This document shows, piece by piece, positions 55,247 to 63,691 of a stretch of DNA of 64,000 nt. A model generated the notes under the pieces. The model did no database searches and was not told where the DNA came from. It was given only the letters and a program-made list of their open reading frames with translations. A program made the translations under genes and the position numbers. Location: positions 749,001 to 813,000 of the forward strand of contig CANMJH010000002.1 in assembly GCA_947498125.1 (NCBI GenBank). The letters are read 5' to 3'. How positions within the stretch are numbered: position 1 is the stretch's first letter; every line of letters starts with the position of its first letter. The DNA is from an uncultured Nioella sp. (GTDB lineage Bacteria > Pseudomonadota > Alphaproteobacteria > Rhodobacterales > Rhodobacteraceae).

Positions 55247-55825
55247 TCATGTCCGGGCCTCATCATTTTTCGCATAGCGATAGACAAGGATCTGATTGTC
55301 ATGAGCCGCCTCGGCCATCGCGTCACGCACGCCGCCCAGACGGGCCGCAAGACGCGCCGAGCGGGCATTGTCCGGATCGATGGTCGAAACCAGAGTTTTC
55401 ATTCCCAAAACGTCAAACGCATAACCGCGAACCGCCGTCGCGGCCTCGGCTGCATATCCGTGCCCTTCCGCGATTTCGCGGAACAGGAACCCAAGCTCGT
55501 GCTCGTGATCGCCGGATTCAAATCCGACAAAAGCAAACCCCAAAACCTCTTTCGACTCTGTTAGCGTGACAGTCCAAAGCCCATGTCCGCGGAGCACCCA
55601 AGTCGCAACCAATTGAGCGAAATCGAGCCATGCATCCCGGCGGCTTAACGGACCGTCCAGAAATACGCCGCGCGGGCCGCAGGCGATTTCGGCATAGGCT
55701 TGAAAATCGTCGATACGCGGCGCGCGTAGTGTCAGGCGATCTGTGCCAAGTTGCGGCAGGGTCGATTGCAGCTTTTGCGCAAAATCAGCGGCTGGGCCGG
55801 TTGCGGAAATTTCATGAGGCAACAT
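55247..55825 (-). CDS. GNAT acetyltransferase (RimJ/RimL-like)
   Basis: 192 residues. LGTDRLTLRAPRIDDFQAY (~26-44), then ELGFLFREIAEGHGYAAEAATA (split between acceptor strand and the acetyl-CoA loop) and VLGMKTLVSTIDPDNARSARLA. This is the Acetyltransf_3 pattern. Acceptor unknown. Its ATG overlaps the stop of the paralogous upstream GNAT gene by one base, a tandem duplication. Confidence 0.88.
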   Translation of the reverse strand: MLPHEISATGPAADFAQKLQSTLPQLGTDRLTLRAPRIDDFQAYAEIACGPRGVFLDGPLSRRDAWLDFAQLVATWVLRGHGLWTVTLTESKEVLGFAFVGFESGDHEHELGFLFREIAEGHGYAAEAATAVRGYAFDVLGMKTLVSTIDPDNARSARLAARLGGVRDAMAEAAHDNQILVYRYAKNDEART

Positions 55826-56367
55826 TAAGAGAGCGCCTCCGCTGAGGGATGCCGATAAACCGAAGTGCTGGTCCAGTCGGGCAAATTCGGCAACGCGGCG
55901 TCGCGGTCGATCAAAGCGCCAAGGCGCTTGGCCAGCGCGATCGAGCGGTCATTTTTTGGATCAATATAGCTAACGGCAGTTTTCCAGCCCAAAGCCGAAT
56001 AGGCCCAATCGCGCGCGGCTTTCGTGGCCTCATAGGCATAGCCTTTGCCTTCGGTCTCGGAGGTCCAGATTGACCATCCAAGCTCGGGCTCGGCCCATCC
56101 TTGCGGGAATAGCGGACCGCTGGTGCCCAGTGGCTTGCCGCTTGTCTTGTCGCAAAACACGAACAAGCCGTAGCCGCGTAAAACCCAGTGGCCGATCAGG
56201 GTGCCCATCGTCTGCCATGCGTTGTTTTTAGAATAGGGACCGCCAATGAATTCTGCGCGGCTCTCCATCAAGAACGCGACACTTGGATCAAGATCGCTGG
56301 CCTGAGGGGCGCGAAGGATAAGACGGTCGGTTTCGAGGGTGGGGGTGTTGGCCAGATGAACAGTCAT
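55825..56367 (-). CDS. GNAT acetyltransferase (paralogue of the next gene)
   Basis: 180 residues from the ATG at 56367; an upstream in-frame ATG at 56436 would run to within 12 bp of ffh and lacks support. LETDRLILRAPQASDLD, ELGWSIWTSETEGKGYAYEA and KTAVSYIDPKNDRSIALAKRL follow the same plan as the protein at 55247-55825, with about one third of residues shared by eye. Acceptor unknown. Confidence 0.87.
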   Translation of the reverse strand: MTVHLANTPTLETDRLILRAPQASDLDPSVAFLMESRAEFIGGPYSKNNAWQTMGTLIGHWVLRGYGLFVFCDKTSGKPLGTSGPLFPQGWAEPELGWSIWTSETEGKGYAYEATKAARDWAYSALGWKTAVSYIDPKNDRSIALAKRLGALIDRDAALPNLPDWTSTSVYRHPSAEALS

Positions 56368-56448
56368 AGCTGCGCCGCCCTTGCTGTCTGGCAAAGCTGC
56401 GCGCGCAATGCAATGCACGAACTGATATGGAGGCACCCCAAGGTCACG

Positions 56449-57960
56449 TTACTTCTTTTTCCCAAACCCGCTGAGATCCGAGGGCAACCCCCCGCCAAGA
56501 CCGGGAAGGCCGCCGCCGGATTGTAACTGCTTTGCAGCCGCTTCCATCGCTTTGGGATCCATGCCGCCCATGCCACCAGCCGCACCAGCGCCGCCGGGCA
56601 TACCGCCACCTTTGCCCATCAACGCGCCAAGACCGCCGCGCATCAGGCCTTTTTTGCCCATTTTGCCCATCTTTTTCATCGCATCTGCCATCTGGCGATG
56701 CATTTTGAGCAATTTATTCAGCTCCGACACTTCCATGCCTGCGCCTTTGGCGATCCGCTTTTTGCGGCTGGCTTGCAGCAGCGCTGGATTGGCGCGCTCG
56801 CGTTTGGTCATGGAGTTGATAAGGGCGATTTGCTGGCGCAGCACTTTATCGTCAAAGCCCGCATCCTGAACCTGTTTGGCCATCTTCTTCATGCCGGGCA
56901 TCATGGACATCATGCCTTCCATGCCGCCCATTTTGATCATCTGTTCCAGCTGACCTTTCAGGTCGTTCATATTGAACAGACCTTTCTGGAAGCGCTTCAT
57001 CATGCGCTCGGCCTGTTCGGCCTCTAGCGTTTCCTGCGCCTTTTCGACGAGGGCAACGATGTCGCCCATGCCAAGGATGCGGCCCGCGATACGCTCTGGC
57101 TCGAAGGTTTCGAGCGCGTCCATTTTTTCGCCAAGACCGACGAAGCGGATAGGCTTGCCGGTGACCGCGCGCATAGACAGGGCTGCACCACCACGGCCAT
57201 CACCGTCCATTCGGGTCAGGCAGACGCCGGTAACGCCAATCTTATCGTCAAATTCCTGCGCGACGTTTACGGCGTCCTGACCGGTCAGGCCATCGACGAC
57301 TAATAGCGTCTCACGTGGGTTCGCGACGTCGCGGACGGCTGCAGCCTGAGCGATCAGCTCGTGATCGATATGCAGGCGGCCGGCGGTGTCCAGCATATAG
57401 ACATCATAGCCGCCAAGGCTGGCTTGGGTTTTGGCGCGTTTGGCAATGGCGACGGGATCTTCGCCCTTGACGATGGGCAGGGTGTCGACGCCGATTTGAC
57501 CGCCAAGGATCGCCAATTGCTCCATCGCGGCGGGGCGGTTGGTGTCGAGCGAGGCCATAAGGACGCGTTTGCCCTCGCGGTCTTTCAGACGTTTGGCCAG
57601 TTTCGCGGTGGTTGTTGTCTTACCCGAGCCTTGCAGGCCGACCATCAGGATCGGGGCAGGGGGGCTGTCAATTTTCAGGGCGCCGGGATCACCTTCGCCG
57701 GTCAGGGTCGCGATCAGCTCATCATGGACGATCTTGATGACCTGCTGGCCGGGGGTGACCGATTTGGTCACGGCGGCGCCGGTGGCTTTCTTCTCGACCG
57801 CTTTGATGAACTGGCGGGCGACGGGCAGCGAGACATCGGCCTCTAGCAGCGCCACGCGCACTTCGCGCATTGCGGTTTTGACGTCATCTTCGGATAGCGC
57901 ACCTTGTTTGGTCAGCCGGTCAAAGACACCGGATAGGCGATCAGAGAGAGATTCAAACAT
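56449..57960 (-). CDS. ffh: Signal recognition particle protein Ffh
   Basis: 503 residues. N domain (~1-85), G domain with P-loop GLQGSGKTTTTAKLA (~108-122), DTAGRLHID (~190) and TRMDGDGRGGAALS (~247). The M domain from ~330 is rich in Met and has a Gly/Met-rich tail. It targets nascent membrane proteins with 4.5S RNA and FtsY. The 5' flank carries three stacked hairpins (58031-58104). Confidence 0.97.
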   Translation of the reverse strand: MFESLSDRLSGVFDRLTKQGALSEDDVKTAMREVRVALLEADVSLPVARQFIKAVEKKATGAAVTKSVTPGQQVIKIVHDELIATLTGEGDPGALKIDSPPAPILMVGLQGSGKTTTTAKLAKRLKDREGKRVLMASLDTNRPAAMEQLAILGGQIGVDTLPIVKGEDPVAIAKRAKTQASLGGYDVYMLDTAGRLHIDHELIAQAAAVRDVANPRETLLVVDGLTGQDAVNVAQEFDDKIGVTGVCLTRMDGDGRGGAALSMRAVTGKPIRFVGLGEKMDALETFEPERIAGRILGMGDIVALVEKAQETLEAEQAERMMKRFQKGLFNMNDLKGQLEQMIKMGGMEGMMSMMPGMKKMAKQVQDAGFDDKVLRQQIALINSMTKRERANPALLQASRKKRIAKGAGMEVSELNKLLKMHRQMADAMKKMGKMGKKGLMRGGLGALMGKGGGMPGGAGAAGGMGGMDPKAMEAAAKQLQSGGGLPGLGGGLPSDLSGFGKKK

Positions 57961-58030
57961 GGGCAGCGGCCCCCTTGGTTACGTCATCTATGCCTGCCCT
58001 AGATAGGGAGCGGGCGGGAATGCACCAACA

Positions 58031-58104
58031 CCCCCGTGGGCGAAACTCGCTGACGGGGGGCGATCCTACACGTGGGGTAGGACCGGAAAGCTGGTACTTT
58101 CCGG
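58031..58104. other. Three consecutive hairpins upstream of ffh
   Basis: CCCCCGT (58031-58037) with ACGGGGG (58053-58059) around a small inner stem; TCCTAC (58064-58069) with GTAGGA (58077-58082); CCGGAAAG (58083-58090) with CTTTCCGG (58097-58104). The last two abut. No U-run and no 4.5S RNA consensus loop. Could be a leader element of ffh, the 3' end of the upstream transcript, or a small RNA. Confidence 0.4.
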
Positions 58105-58119
58105 ATATTGGTGCGGGAA

Positions 58120-58671
58120 TTACTCCTGCGGGGGGGCGGAGTCAACACATTGGGGCACCAGCCGAATGATTTCGCCAGAAAGGGCCTCATTCCAAGGCGA
58201 GGCGAGCAATTGAAAGCTGCGCCGGACATTGAGGCTGTCCCATTCGGCTTGCGTCAGCGGCGGACGTTCATGCCCCCAACTGCCGGGATCGCCAAACAGC
58301 GTCAAGGTCATGGGGCCGCGGAACTCTTGCCCGACATAGGTAAGGCCTTCGACATCGATGGCGTGCAGGGCAATCATGTCATTGGCATGGGTGCGCATAG
58401 TGGTGATGACCGCCCAAAGACGCCCTGTGATATCGTCATCCACCGTCATCATCCCGGTCGACAGATGGGCCATTGCGCCGCCTTCCTGGCGGAACATGCG
58501 TTCTGTTGTGAAGCTGGCAGTGCCTTCCAGAATTGTGCCCGGTCGGTAAGGGCCGACGCCATGCGTGATTTCAACCGAGAAGTCTAAATCGCACGTGACG
58601 GCATGGGCCGGAGCGGCGGCTATAATAAGAGAAAGGCCCGCTAAGAGGTGATGAAGAAAACGCAGCTTCAT
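58120..58671 (-). CDS. Exported protein, function unknown
   Basis: 183 residues. Signal peptide with cleavage near APAHAVT (~24). Two cysteines remain (VTCDLDF and VPQCVDS), likely one disulfide. No catalytic motif recognised. The start overlaps the stop of the membrane protein gene upstream by 4 bp, so the two are co-translated. Confidence 0.7.
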   Translation of the reverse strand: MKLRFLHHLLAGLSLIIAAAPAHAVTCDLDFSVEITHGVGPYRPGTILEGTASFTTERMFRQEGGAMAHLSTGMMTVDDDITGRLWAVITTMRTHANDMIALHAIDVEGLTYVGQEFRGPMTLTLFGDPGSWGHERPPLTQAEWDSLNVRRSFQLLASPWNEALSGEIIRLVPQCVDSAPPQE

Positions 58672-59153
58672 GGGTGATCCTCTAGCCAGGCGTTGATCTC
58701 GTGATGGGCCGCCTGCGCTGAGGTCATGGTCCAGAATTCCTGAACCCTCAGCCGCTCGGCCGCGCTGGTCGAAATGGGGATGAAATCCAAAACATAGTGC
58801 AGGGCGTTGTTGGATCGGATCTCACTCAGGTCGACGCGGTCCAAATCGGAAAGAGGAAAACCGCGTTTTTTCCGGCCGAACAACCCGCTCCGCGAAAATT
58901 CGATGACATTCAGGTCACGATCCAACAGAAGCGTCAACTTTACGCTAAAGGCGTAGATGCCGCCGATGATCATCACAATGCCAAGCCCTGCAAAGGCCCA
59001 GCCGAACCATTCGGTGTCGCCTTCCTGAACAATTTTAAGGCCAAGCCAGATCACAAAAGGCGCGCCAGCGATATTGGCAAGGGCGACCCATTTGCGTTCG
59101 GTGACAAGGCGCAAAGCCGTTTTGGATCTTTGAGCGGTTTTCAAATAGGGCAC
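58668..59153 (-). CDS. Two-helix membrane protein, function unknown
   Basis: 161 residues. Two hydrophobic helices (~24-42 and ~50-70) followed by a cytoplasmic beta-rich domain with KLTLLLDRDLNVIEFSR and KRGFPLSDLDRVDL, which looks like a bacterial PH-like fold. Coupled to the exported protein gene by an ATGA overlap. No functional assignment. Confidence 0.7.
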   Translation of the reverse strand: MPYLKTAQRSKTALRLVTERKWVALANIAGAPFVIWLGLKIVQEGDTEWFGWAFAGLGIVMIIGGIYAFSVKLTLLLDRDLNVIEFSRSGLFGRKKRGFPLSDLDRVDLSEIRSNNALHYVLDFIPISTSAAERLRVQEFWTMTSAQAAHHEINAWLEDHP

Positions 59154-59212
59154 CCGGCGCGGTTATGACTGGCCGCACGCTAGCACAGGCCGCCGCGTCG
59201 GGCAAAATCGGG

Positions 59213-59797
59213 TTACGCCGCAGAAAGCTGCGCGATGTTATCCTGCGCTGATTTTAATTTGTCTTCTGCACCCGCCATCAATTGATCGGCGGCAATGATT
59301 TCGATGTCGGTAATACCAATAAAGCCGAGGATATGTTTGAGAAACCCACTGGCAAAATCGATGTCCGAGCCAATCTGAGTACCCCCGGAGGCCAAAACGA
59401 GGATTGCGCGCTTGCCGTCCAAAAGGCCAACAGGCCCGTTTTCAGTATAGCGGAACGTGACGCCAGCGCGCGCAATCTGATCGATCCATGCCTTGAGCGC
59501 AGCGGGGACGCCGAAATTGTAAATCGGAACGCCAATAACAAGCGTATCGGCGGCTTGCACTTCGGCAATCAAGGAATCGGACAGGGCCAGTTCAGAAGAT
59601 TGCACTGCGGTGCGGTCTGTTTCCGGGGTGAAATTTGCATTGACCCATGTGTCATTAATCAGGGGCAGACCATCTGCTAAATCGCGGGTCGTCACGGTCG
59701 CACCGTCGAAGCGGGCGATGACGGCATCGGCAAGATCGCGAGAGACCGAGCCTTCATGGCGGGCCGAGGCGTCGATACGGAGAATATGGGCAGGCAT
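59213..59797 (-). CDS. azoR: FMN-dependent NADH-azoreductase
   Basis: 194 residues from the ATG at 59797, AAGGA ahead of it. Flavodoxin-like fold: LRIDASARHEGSVSRDLA (~4-21, FMN phosphate loop), PIYNFGVPAALKAWID (~93-108) and LASGGTQ (~141). It reduces azo compounds and quinones by two-electron transfer from NADH. Divergent from a LysR gene across a ~100-bp gap that includes GTTGT-C-ACAAC (59822-59832); LysR control is likely. Confidence 0.92.
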   Translation of the reverse strand: MPAHILRIDASARHEGSVSRDLADAVIARFDGATVTTRDLADGLPLINDTWVNANFTPETDRTAVQSSELALSDSLIAEVQAADTLVIGVPIYNFGVPAALKAWIDQIARAGVTFRYTENGPVGLLDGKRAILVLASGGTQIGSDIDFASGFLKHILGFIGITDIEIIAADQLMAGAEDKLKSAQDNIAQLSAA

Positions 59798-59897
59798 TGG
59801 AGAAATCCTTTGATGTGTTTCGTTGTCACAACATTTGGGACTTGCGCGTTGATACACAATTTGGTGAAATTGAACGTATTCTGTGTGGAGGTGCACA

Positions 59898-60788
59898 ATG
59901 TCGTTCGATCATTGGGATGAACTGCGGACTGCTTATCAAGTAGCGCGATTGGGAACGGTCAGCGGGGCGGCTGATGTGCTTGGGGTGCATCATGCCACCG
60001 TCATTCGCCATATCGATGCGCTTGAAGGGCGCCTCGGTGCCAAACTGTTTCAACGCCACGCCCGTGGCTATACGCCGACCGAGGCTGGCCAAGATTTGCT
60101 GGCCGTTGGTGGTCGCGCTGATGACCAGTTCACGCAGCTGGCAGGCCGCATTAAAGGGCGCGGCAATGAAGTGACCGGGGATCTGATCATTACTTCGATT
60201 GCGGGGCTGGCCAGTTTGGTTGTGCCCGCATTGGGCGAGTTTCAGTTGGAACACCCCGAACTGCGCGTGCAGCTTCAGACCGATATCCGGCTGTTCCGGA
60301 TGGAATACGGTGAGGCACATGTTGCGATCCGGGCCGGTAAGCCCGGCGATAACCCAGATAATATTGTTCAGCCTTTTTGCGTCAGCTCGGTCGGGCTGTT
60401 TGCCCACAAAGACTATGTCGGGGCGCATGGGTTGCCGGATGAGACCAATTTGGCCGATCACCGCTTCATTGGCTCGACCAGTGAAGATCCAAGACCAAAT
60501 TTCCTCAGATGGCTGGCCGAACAAGTGCCAGAGGACTCCATCGTGTTTCGAACCAACGAGCTGGCCAGTTTCCGTCACGCGGTGAAAGCTGCGATGGGGA
60601 TCGGGTTTATAGCGCGGTCCGAGGCGTTGAGCGATCCGGATTTGGTCGAGGTGTTGCCGCCGCTTGAAGAATGGGCAACGAAGCTGTGGTTGGTGACGCA
60701 TATGGATTTGCACCGTACCGCCAAAGTGCAGACGGTGCTGCGGTTCCTGAAAGAAAAGGTCAAGGACTGGCCGGTTGAGCCTGCCTAA
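59898..60788 (+). CDS. LysR-family transcriptional regulator
   Basis: 296 residues from the ATG preceded by GGAGG. HTH: FDHWDELRTAYQVARLGTVS, HHATVIRHIDALEGRLG. Effector domain from ~90. The long N-terminal AADVLGVHHAT and IRHIDALE pattern is close to regulators found beside azoR or quinone reductase genes. Likely controls the divergent azoR. The DMT transporter gene starts 1 bp after its stop. Confidence 0.92.
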   Translation: MSFDHWDELRTAYQVARLGTVSGAADVLGVHHATVIRHIDALEGRLGAKLFQRHARGYTPTEAGQDLLAVGGRADDQFTQLAGRIKGRGNEVTGDLIITSIAGLASLVVPALGEFQLEHPELRVQLQTDIRLFRMEYGEAHVAIRAGKPGDNPDNIVQPFCVSSVGLFAHKDYVGAHGLPDETNLADHRFIGSTSEDPRPNFLRWLAEQVPEDSIVFRTNELASFRHAVKAAMGIGFIARSEALSDPDLVEVLPPLEEWATKLWLVTHMDLHRTAKVQTVLRFLKEKVKDWPVEPA

Positions 60789-60789
60789 G

Positions 60790-61677
60790 ATGACGGGCGC
60801 GATGCGCGGGCATCTGGCGATGTTTGTCTTTTCGGGGCTAGTGGCCGGGTCGTTTTCGCTGGGGTCTTTAAGCGGGCCTTATATTGCGCCAGTTGCTGTA
60901 ACCGCGCCGCGCTTTTTGCTGGCTGCGGCGTTATTGGGCGTGTTGGCCGCCTTGGGACCGGGCGTTAGGCGTCAGGATTTGCAGGCGCCTTGGCGGTATT
61001 TTGTGCTTGGCGGAATATTCTCAGTCTATTTTGTTTTGATGTTCGAGGGGCTGCTGACCGCGTCGCCAGTTTCCACGGCCGCCGTCTTTACGTTGACGCC
61101 GGCTATGGCGGCTGGCTTCGGATTTGTTTTGCTTGGGCAAGTCATGACGGGCCGGATCGCAGTGGCACTTGCAATTGGCGGGGTTGGGGCGCTCTGGGTG
61201 ATTTTTCGAGCTGACTGGGCGGCGTTTCGGGCCTTTGAGGTCGGGCGCGGCGAGGTGATCTTTTTCTTTGGCTGCATGGCGCATGCGATTTATACGCCGC
61301 TGGTGCGGGTTCTGAACCGCGGGGAGCATCCGGTTGTGTTCAGTTTTGGCACGCTCATTGGCGGGGCGGCGGTGCTGTTTATCTGGGGGATGCGCGACAT
61401 GCTGACTACCGACTGGGCGGCGCTGCCTGCGATTGTTTGGATCACGCTGCTATATGTCTCGATCTTTGCCAGCGCCGTGACGTTTGTTCTGGTTCAGTTC
61501 GCGGCGCTGAACCTGCCAAGTGCGAAGGTCATGGCATGTACCTATCTTGTCCCGTCATGGGTGATCTTATGGGAAGTGGGATTGGGCAACCCTCTGCCGC
61601 CGGGATTGATTTGGGTGGGTGTTGGGTTGACGGTTCTGGCTTTGCTGCTGCTTTTGAAAAGCGATGTGCGGGAATGA
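60790..61677 (+). CDS. EamA/DMT-family exporter
   Basis: 295 residues with ten predicted membrane helices in two EamA repeats (~5-135 and ~150-290). Start taken at the ATG one base after the LysR stop; an upstream TTG at 60775 is possible. Small-metabolite exporter of the inner membrane; substrate unknown. Its tight junction with the LysR gene suggests one transcript. Confidence 0.88.
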   Translation: MTGAMRGHLAMFVFSGLVAGSFSLGSLSGPYIAPVAVTAPRFLLAAALLGVLAALGPGVRRQDLQAPWRYFVLGGIFSVYFVLMFEGLLTASPVSTAAVFTLTPAMAAGFGFVLLGQVMTGRIAVALAIGGVGALWVIFRADWAAFRAFEVGRGEVIFFFGCMAHAIYTPLVRVLNRGEHPVVFSFGTLIGGAAVLFIWGMRDMLTTDWAALPAIVWITLLYVSIFASAVTFVLVQFAALNLPSAKVMACTYLVPSWVILWEVGLGNPLPPGLIWVGVGLTVLALLLLLKSDVRE

Positions 61678-61703
61678 TGTGAGAGATGTGCGGGCCCGCC
61701 CGC

Positions 61704-61728
61704 CCACCCCTTTGGGGGCGCTGCCCCC
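61704..61728. repeat. GC-rich intergenic hairpin
   Basis: GGGGGC (61714-61719), 3-base loop, GCCCCC (61723-61728), with an alternative pairing CCCC-TTT-GGGG just before. The motif looks like the short GC palindromes scattered between genes in Rhodobacterales. No U-run. Confidence 0.45.
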
Positions 61729-61776
61729 TTGCCCCCTCCCTGATGTCAGGTGCCATGACGAGCTTGCAGGCGCGGG

Positions 61777-62106
61777 TTATGGGGCGTCAGGTAATTCGGC
61801 TTTGAGAAACGCTTCAAACGCGTCGAGATTGACCGGATCGAACTGACCAAAGCCCTGCATCCAAACGGAGGCGCCTTTTAAGGCGTCAGGATCAAGTTTG
61901 CACCATTTTACCCGGCCCCGTTTTTCTTGCGTGATCAGCCCAGCATTGGCGAGGATTGTCAGATGTTTTGAAATCGCGGCCAGTGACATCTCAAAAGGGT
62001 CCGCCACATCAGAGACGGCCATATCATCTTCAAGCAGCATCGACAGGATCGCGCGGCGGGTTGGATCAGAGAGGGCGGCGAAGACGCCGTCGAGGCTTGG
62101 TTTCAT
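61777..62106 (-). CDS. ArsR-family regulator
   Basis: 109 residues from the ATG at 62106. LDGVFAALSDPTRRAILSML (split at the usual first helix), SLAAISKHLTILANAGLI recognition helix and KRGRVKWCKLD wing are a textbook ArsR/SmtB fold without metal-site cysteines in helix 3. It is divergent from the DMT exporter at 62260 and may control it. Confidence 0.87.
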   Translation of the reverse strand: MKPSLDGVFAALSDPTRRAILSMLLEDDMAVSDVADPFEMSLAAISKHLTILANAGLITQEKRGRVKWCKLDPDALKGASVWMQGFGQFDPVNLDAFEAFLKAELPDAP

Positions 62107-62259
62107 AACGCCAAGGATAGCGATGTCGCGGATCAAGGGAAAGGAGGCGATATATTCCGTCCAGTAATATGGGAAAGCACGGATGATGATTGGCAAAGTT
62201 GATTGCTTCGCCCTAGGGTCGTCCAGTCAGATTGCGCCGCGCAGAAGGACCGTTGGGCC

Positions 62260-63156
62260 ATGTTACTAAGATATTGGGTATTGATTGTTGTTTTGGCCAT
62301 CGGCTGGGGCTCGTCCTTTTTCTTCAATGAGATCCTTTTGCGCGAGATCGGGCCGATGATGACCTCGATCGGGCGCGTTGGTCTTGGCGCGCTGGGATGT
62401 TGGGTTTGGATCTTGGTGCGGCGAGAACGCGTACGCGTGACGCGGGCGCAGGTGGTGGCACTGACCATATTCGGGATGTTCCAATATGCCATCCCGCTGA
62501 CGGTCTACCCCATCACGCAGCAATTCATCACATCCAGCATGGCCGGGATCATCAACGCCATGACGCCGATTATGGTGGTGATCGTGAGCCATTTCTGGGC
62601 AGGCAGCGAAAAGGCGACTTGGAATAAATCCATCGGTGTCCTTTTGGGCTTTGCCGGGATTATTATTGTTGTCTCGCCGTCATTTCAGGGGCTTGGGGCG
62701 TCGAACCCTTGGGCAATGTTGGCGACGTTGATTGCGCCGGTTTGCTATGCTGTGGCGCTCAACCTGATCCGCGGGCTTGATGGGATCAGCCGCACGGTTG
62801 TGACGGCCGTGTCCTTGACGATGGCGTCATTGGTTCTGGCCCCGATCGCCCTTGCGATTGAAGGCGTGCCGCAGATCCAATTGCTTGAAACCTGGCTGGC
62901 GCTGGCCTTTATCGGGCTTGTCTTAACGTCGGCATCCTTCATCTTGCTGTTTTGGCTCATTCCCAAAGTTGGCGGCACCACGGCATCGACGATCACCTTC
63001 ATCGCACCCATCTCGTCCATCTGCTTGGGTGTGTTGCTGCTAAATGAAGTTCTGGAGCTAGTGCACCTTATCGGATTTGGCGTGATCTTTGCCGGCCTGA
63101 TTGCCATCGATGGGCGTCTTTTGCGGCGCCGCGAGAAAACTCAACCAGGTGGTTGA
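62260..63156 (+). CDS. EamA/DMT-family exporter
   Basis: 298 residues, ten helices. VVLAIGWGSSFFFNEILL (first helix), PITQQFITSSMAGIINAMTP (~85-104) and SSICLGVLLLNEVLEL (~265) follow the EamA pattern, but it is only distantly similar to the exporter at 60790. Start at the ATG of 62260. The last codons (TCAACC-AGGT-GGTTGA) form the first of two palindromes that continue into the intergenic region. Confidence 0.87.
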   Translation: MLLRYWVLIVVLAIGWGSSFFFNEILLREIGPMMTSIGRVGLGALGCWVWILVRRERVRVTRAQVVALTIFGMFQYAIPLTVYPITQQFITSSMAGIINAMTPIMVVIVSHFWAGSEKATWNKSIGVLLGFAGIIIVVSPSFQGLGASNPWAMLATLIAPVCYAVALNLIRGLDGISRTVVTAVSLTMASLVLAPIALAIEGVPQIQLLETWLALAFIGLVLTSASFILLFWLIPKVGGTTASTITFIAPISSICLGVLLLNEVLELVHLIGFGVIFAGLIAIDGRLLRRREKTQPGG

Positions 63157-63180
63157 GCGTAAAATCAACCGGATGGTTGA
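63141..63180. promoter_or_regulatory. Two tandem 16-bp palindromes
   Basis: TCAACC-AGGT-GGTTGA (63141-63156) and TCAACC-GGAT-GGTTGA (63165-63180), centres 24 bp apart, identical arms. Symmetry and spacing look like paired operator sites. The first overlaps the exporter stop codon. Confidence 0.55.
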
Positions 63181-63349
63181 ATATCGCCTATTCCAATTCC
63201 GGGCGCAGGGCCTTGGGTAGTCAGAACGTCGCGCCCCAAATTACATCAATAAAAACAACATCTTAAATATTCAACAAATCGGTAAACTGCGCGTTGACTC
63301 TGGGGGCTGGTCTGCCTAGTTTCCCCTCGAACCTTCGAAGGGGCATTTC

Positions 63350-63688
63350 GTGACGTCTCAAGAGCCAGATCCTGACCGCCTGAAGGCGCTAGAGGAGCGG
63401 CTGAGCCAGCTTAAAGCGGCGCAAGACGACGAGAAACCTCATCAGGAGGAGCACTATTCCATGGCGCAGCATGCGTGGCGGATGGTGATCGAATTAGTGG
63501 CCGGTCTTGGGATCGGTTTCGTCATAGGCTGGGGGCTGGATGCCGTTTTCGGGACCAAACCTATCCTATTGGTGGTGTTTACATTGCTGGGCTTCGCTGC
63601 CGGGGTGAAAGTTATGATCCGGTCGGCGCGAGAGATCCAGGAACAGAATATGGCGGCCCAGACGGGCTCGGAAGTTGAGAGGGAATAA
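63350..63688 (+). CDS. atpI: ATP synthase protein I
   Basis: 112 residues, GTG start with GAAGGGG before it. A charged coiled N-terminal part (~1-45) precedes two membrane helices ([15 protein letters not shown] ~50-65 and [17 protein letters not shown]). This is the AtpI/AtpZ-type protein that helps assemble the c-ring and may handle Mg. It is 3 bp ahead of atpB and opens the F0 operon. Confidence 0.92.
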   Translation: MTSQEPDPDRLKALEERLSQLKAAQDDEKPHQEEHYSMAQHAWRMVIELVAGLGIGFVIGWGLDAVFGTKPILLVVFTLLGFAAGVKVMIRSAREIQEQNMAAQTGSEVERE

Positions 63689-63691
63689 CCC

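Noticed and set aside
58031-58104. 4.5S (SRP) RNA next to ffh
   Set aside because: The conserved GGUCAGGUCCGGAAGG-type loop is absent, so the hairpins are not called as ffs.
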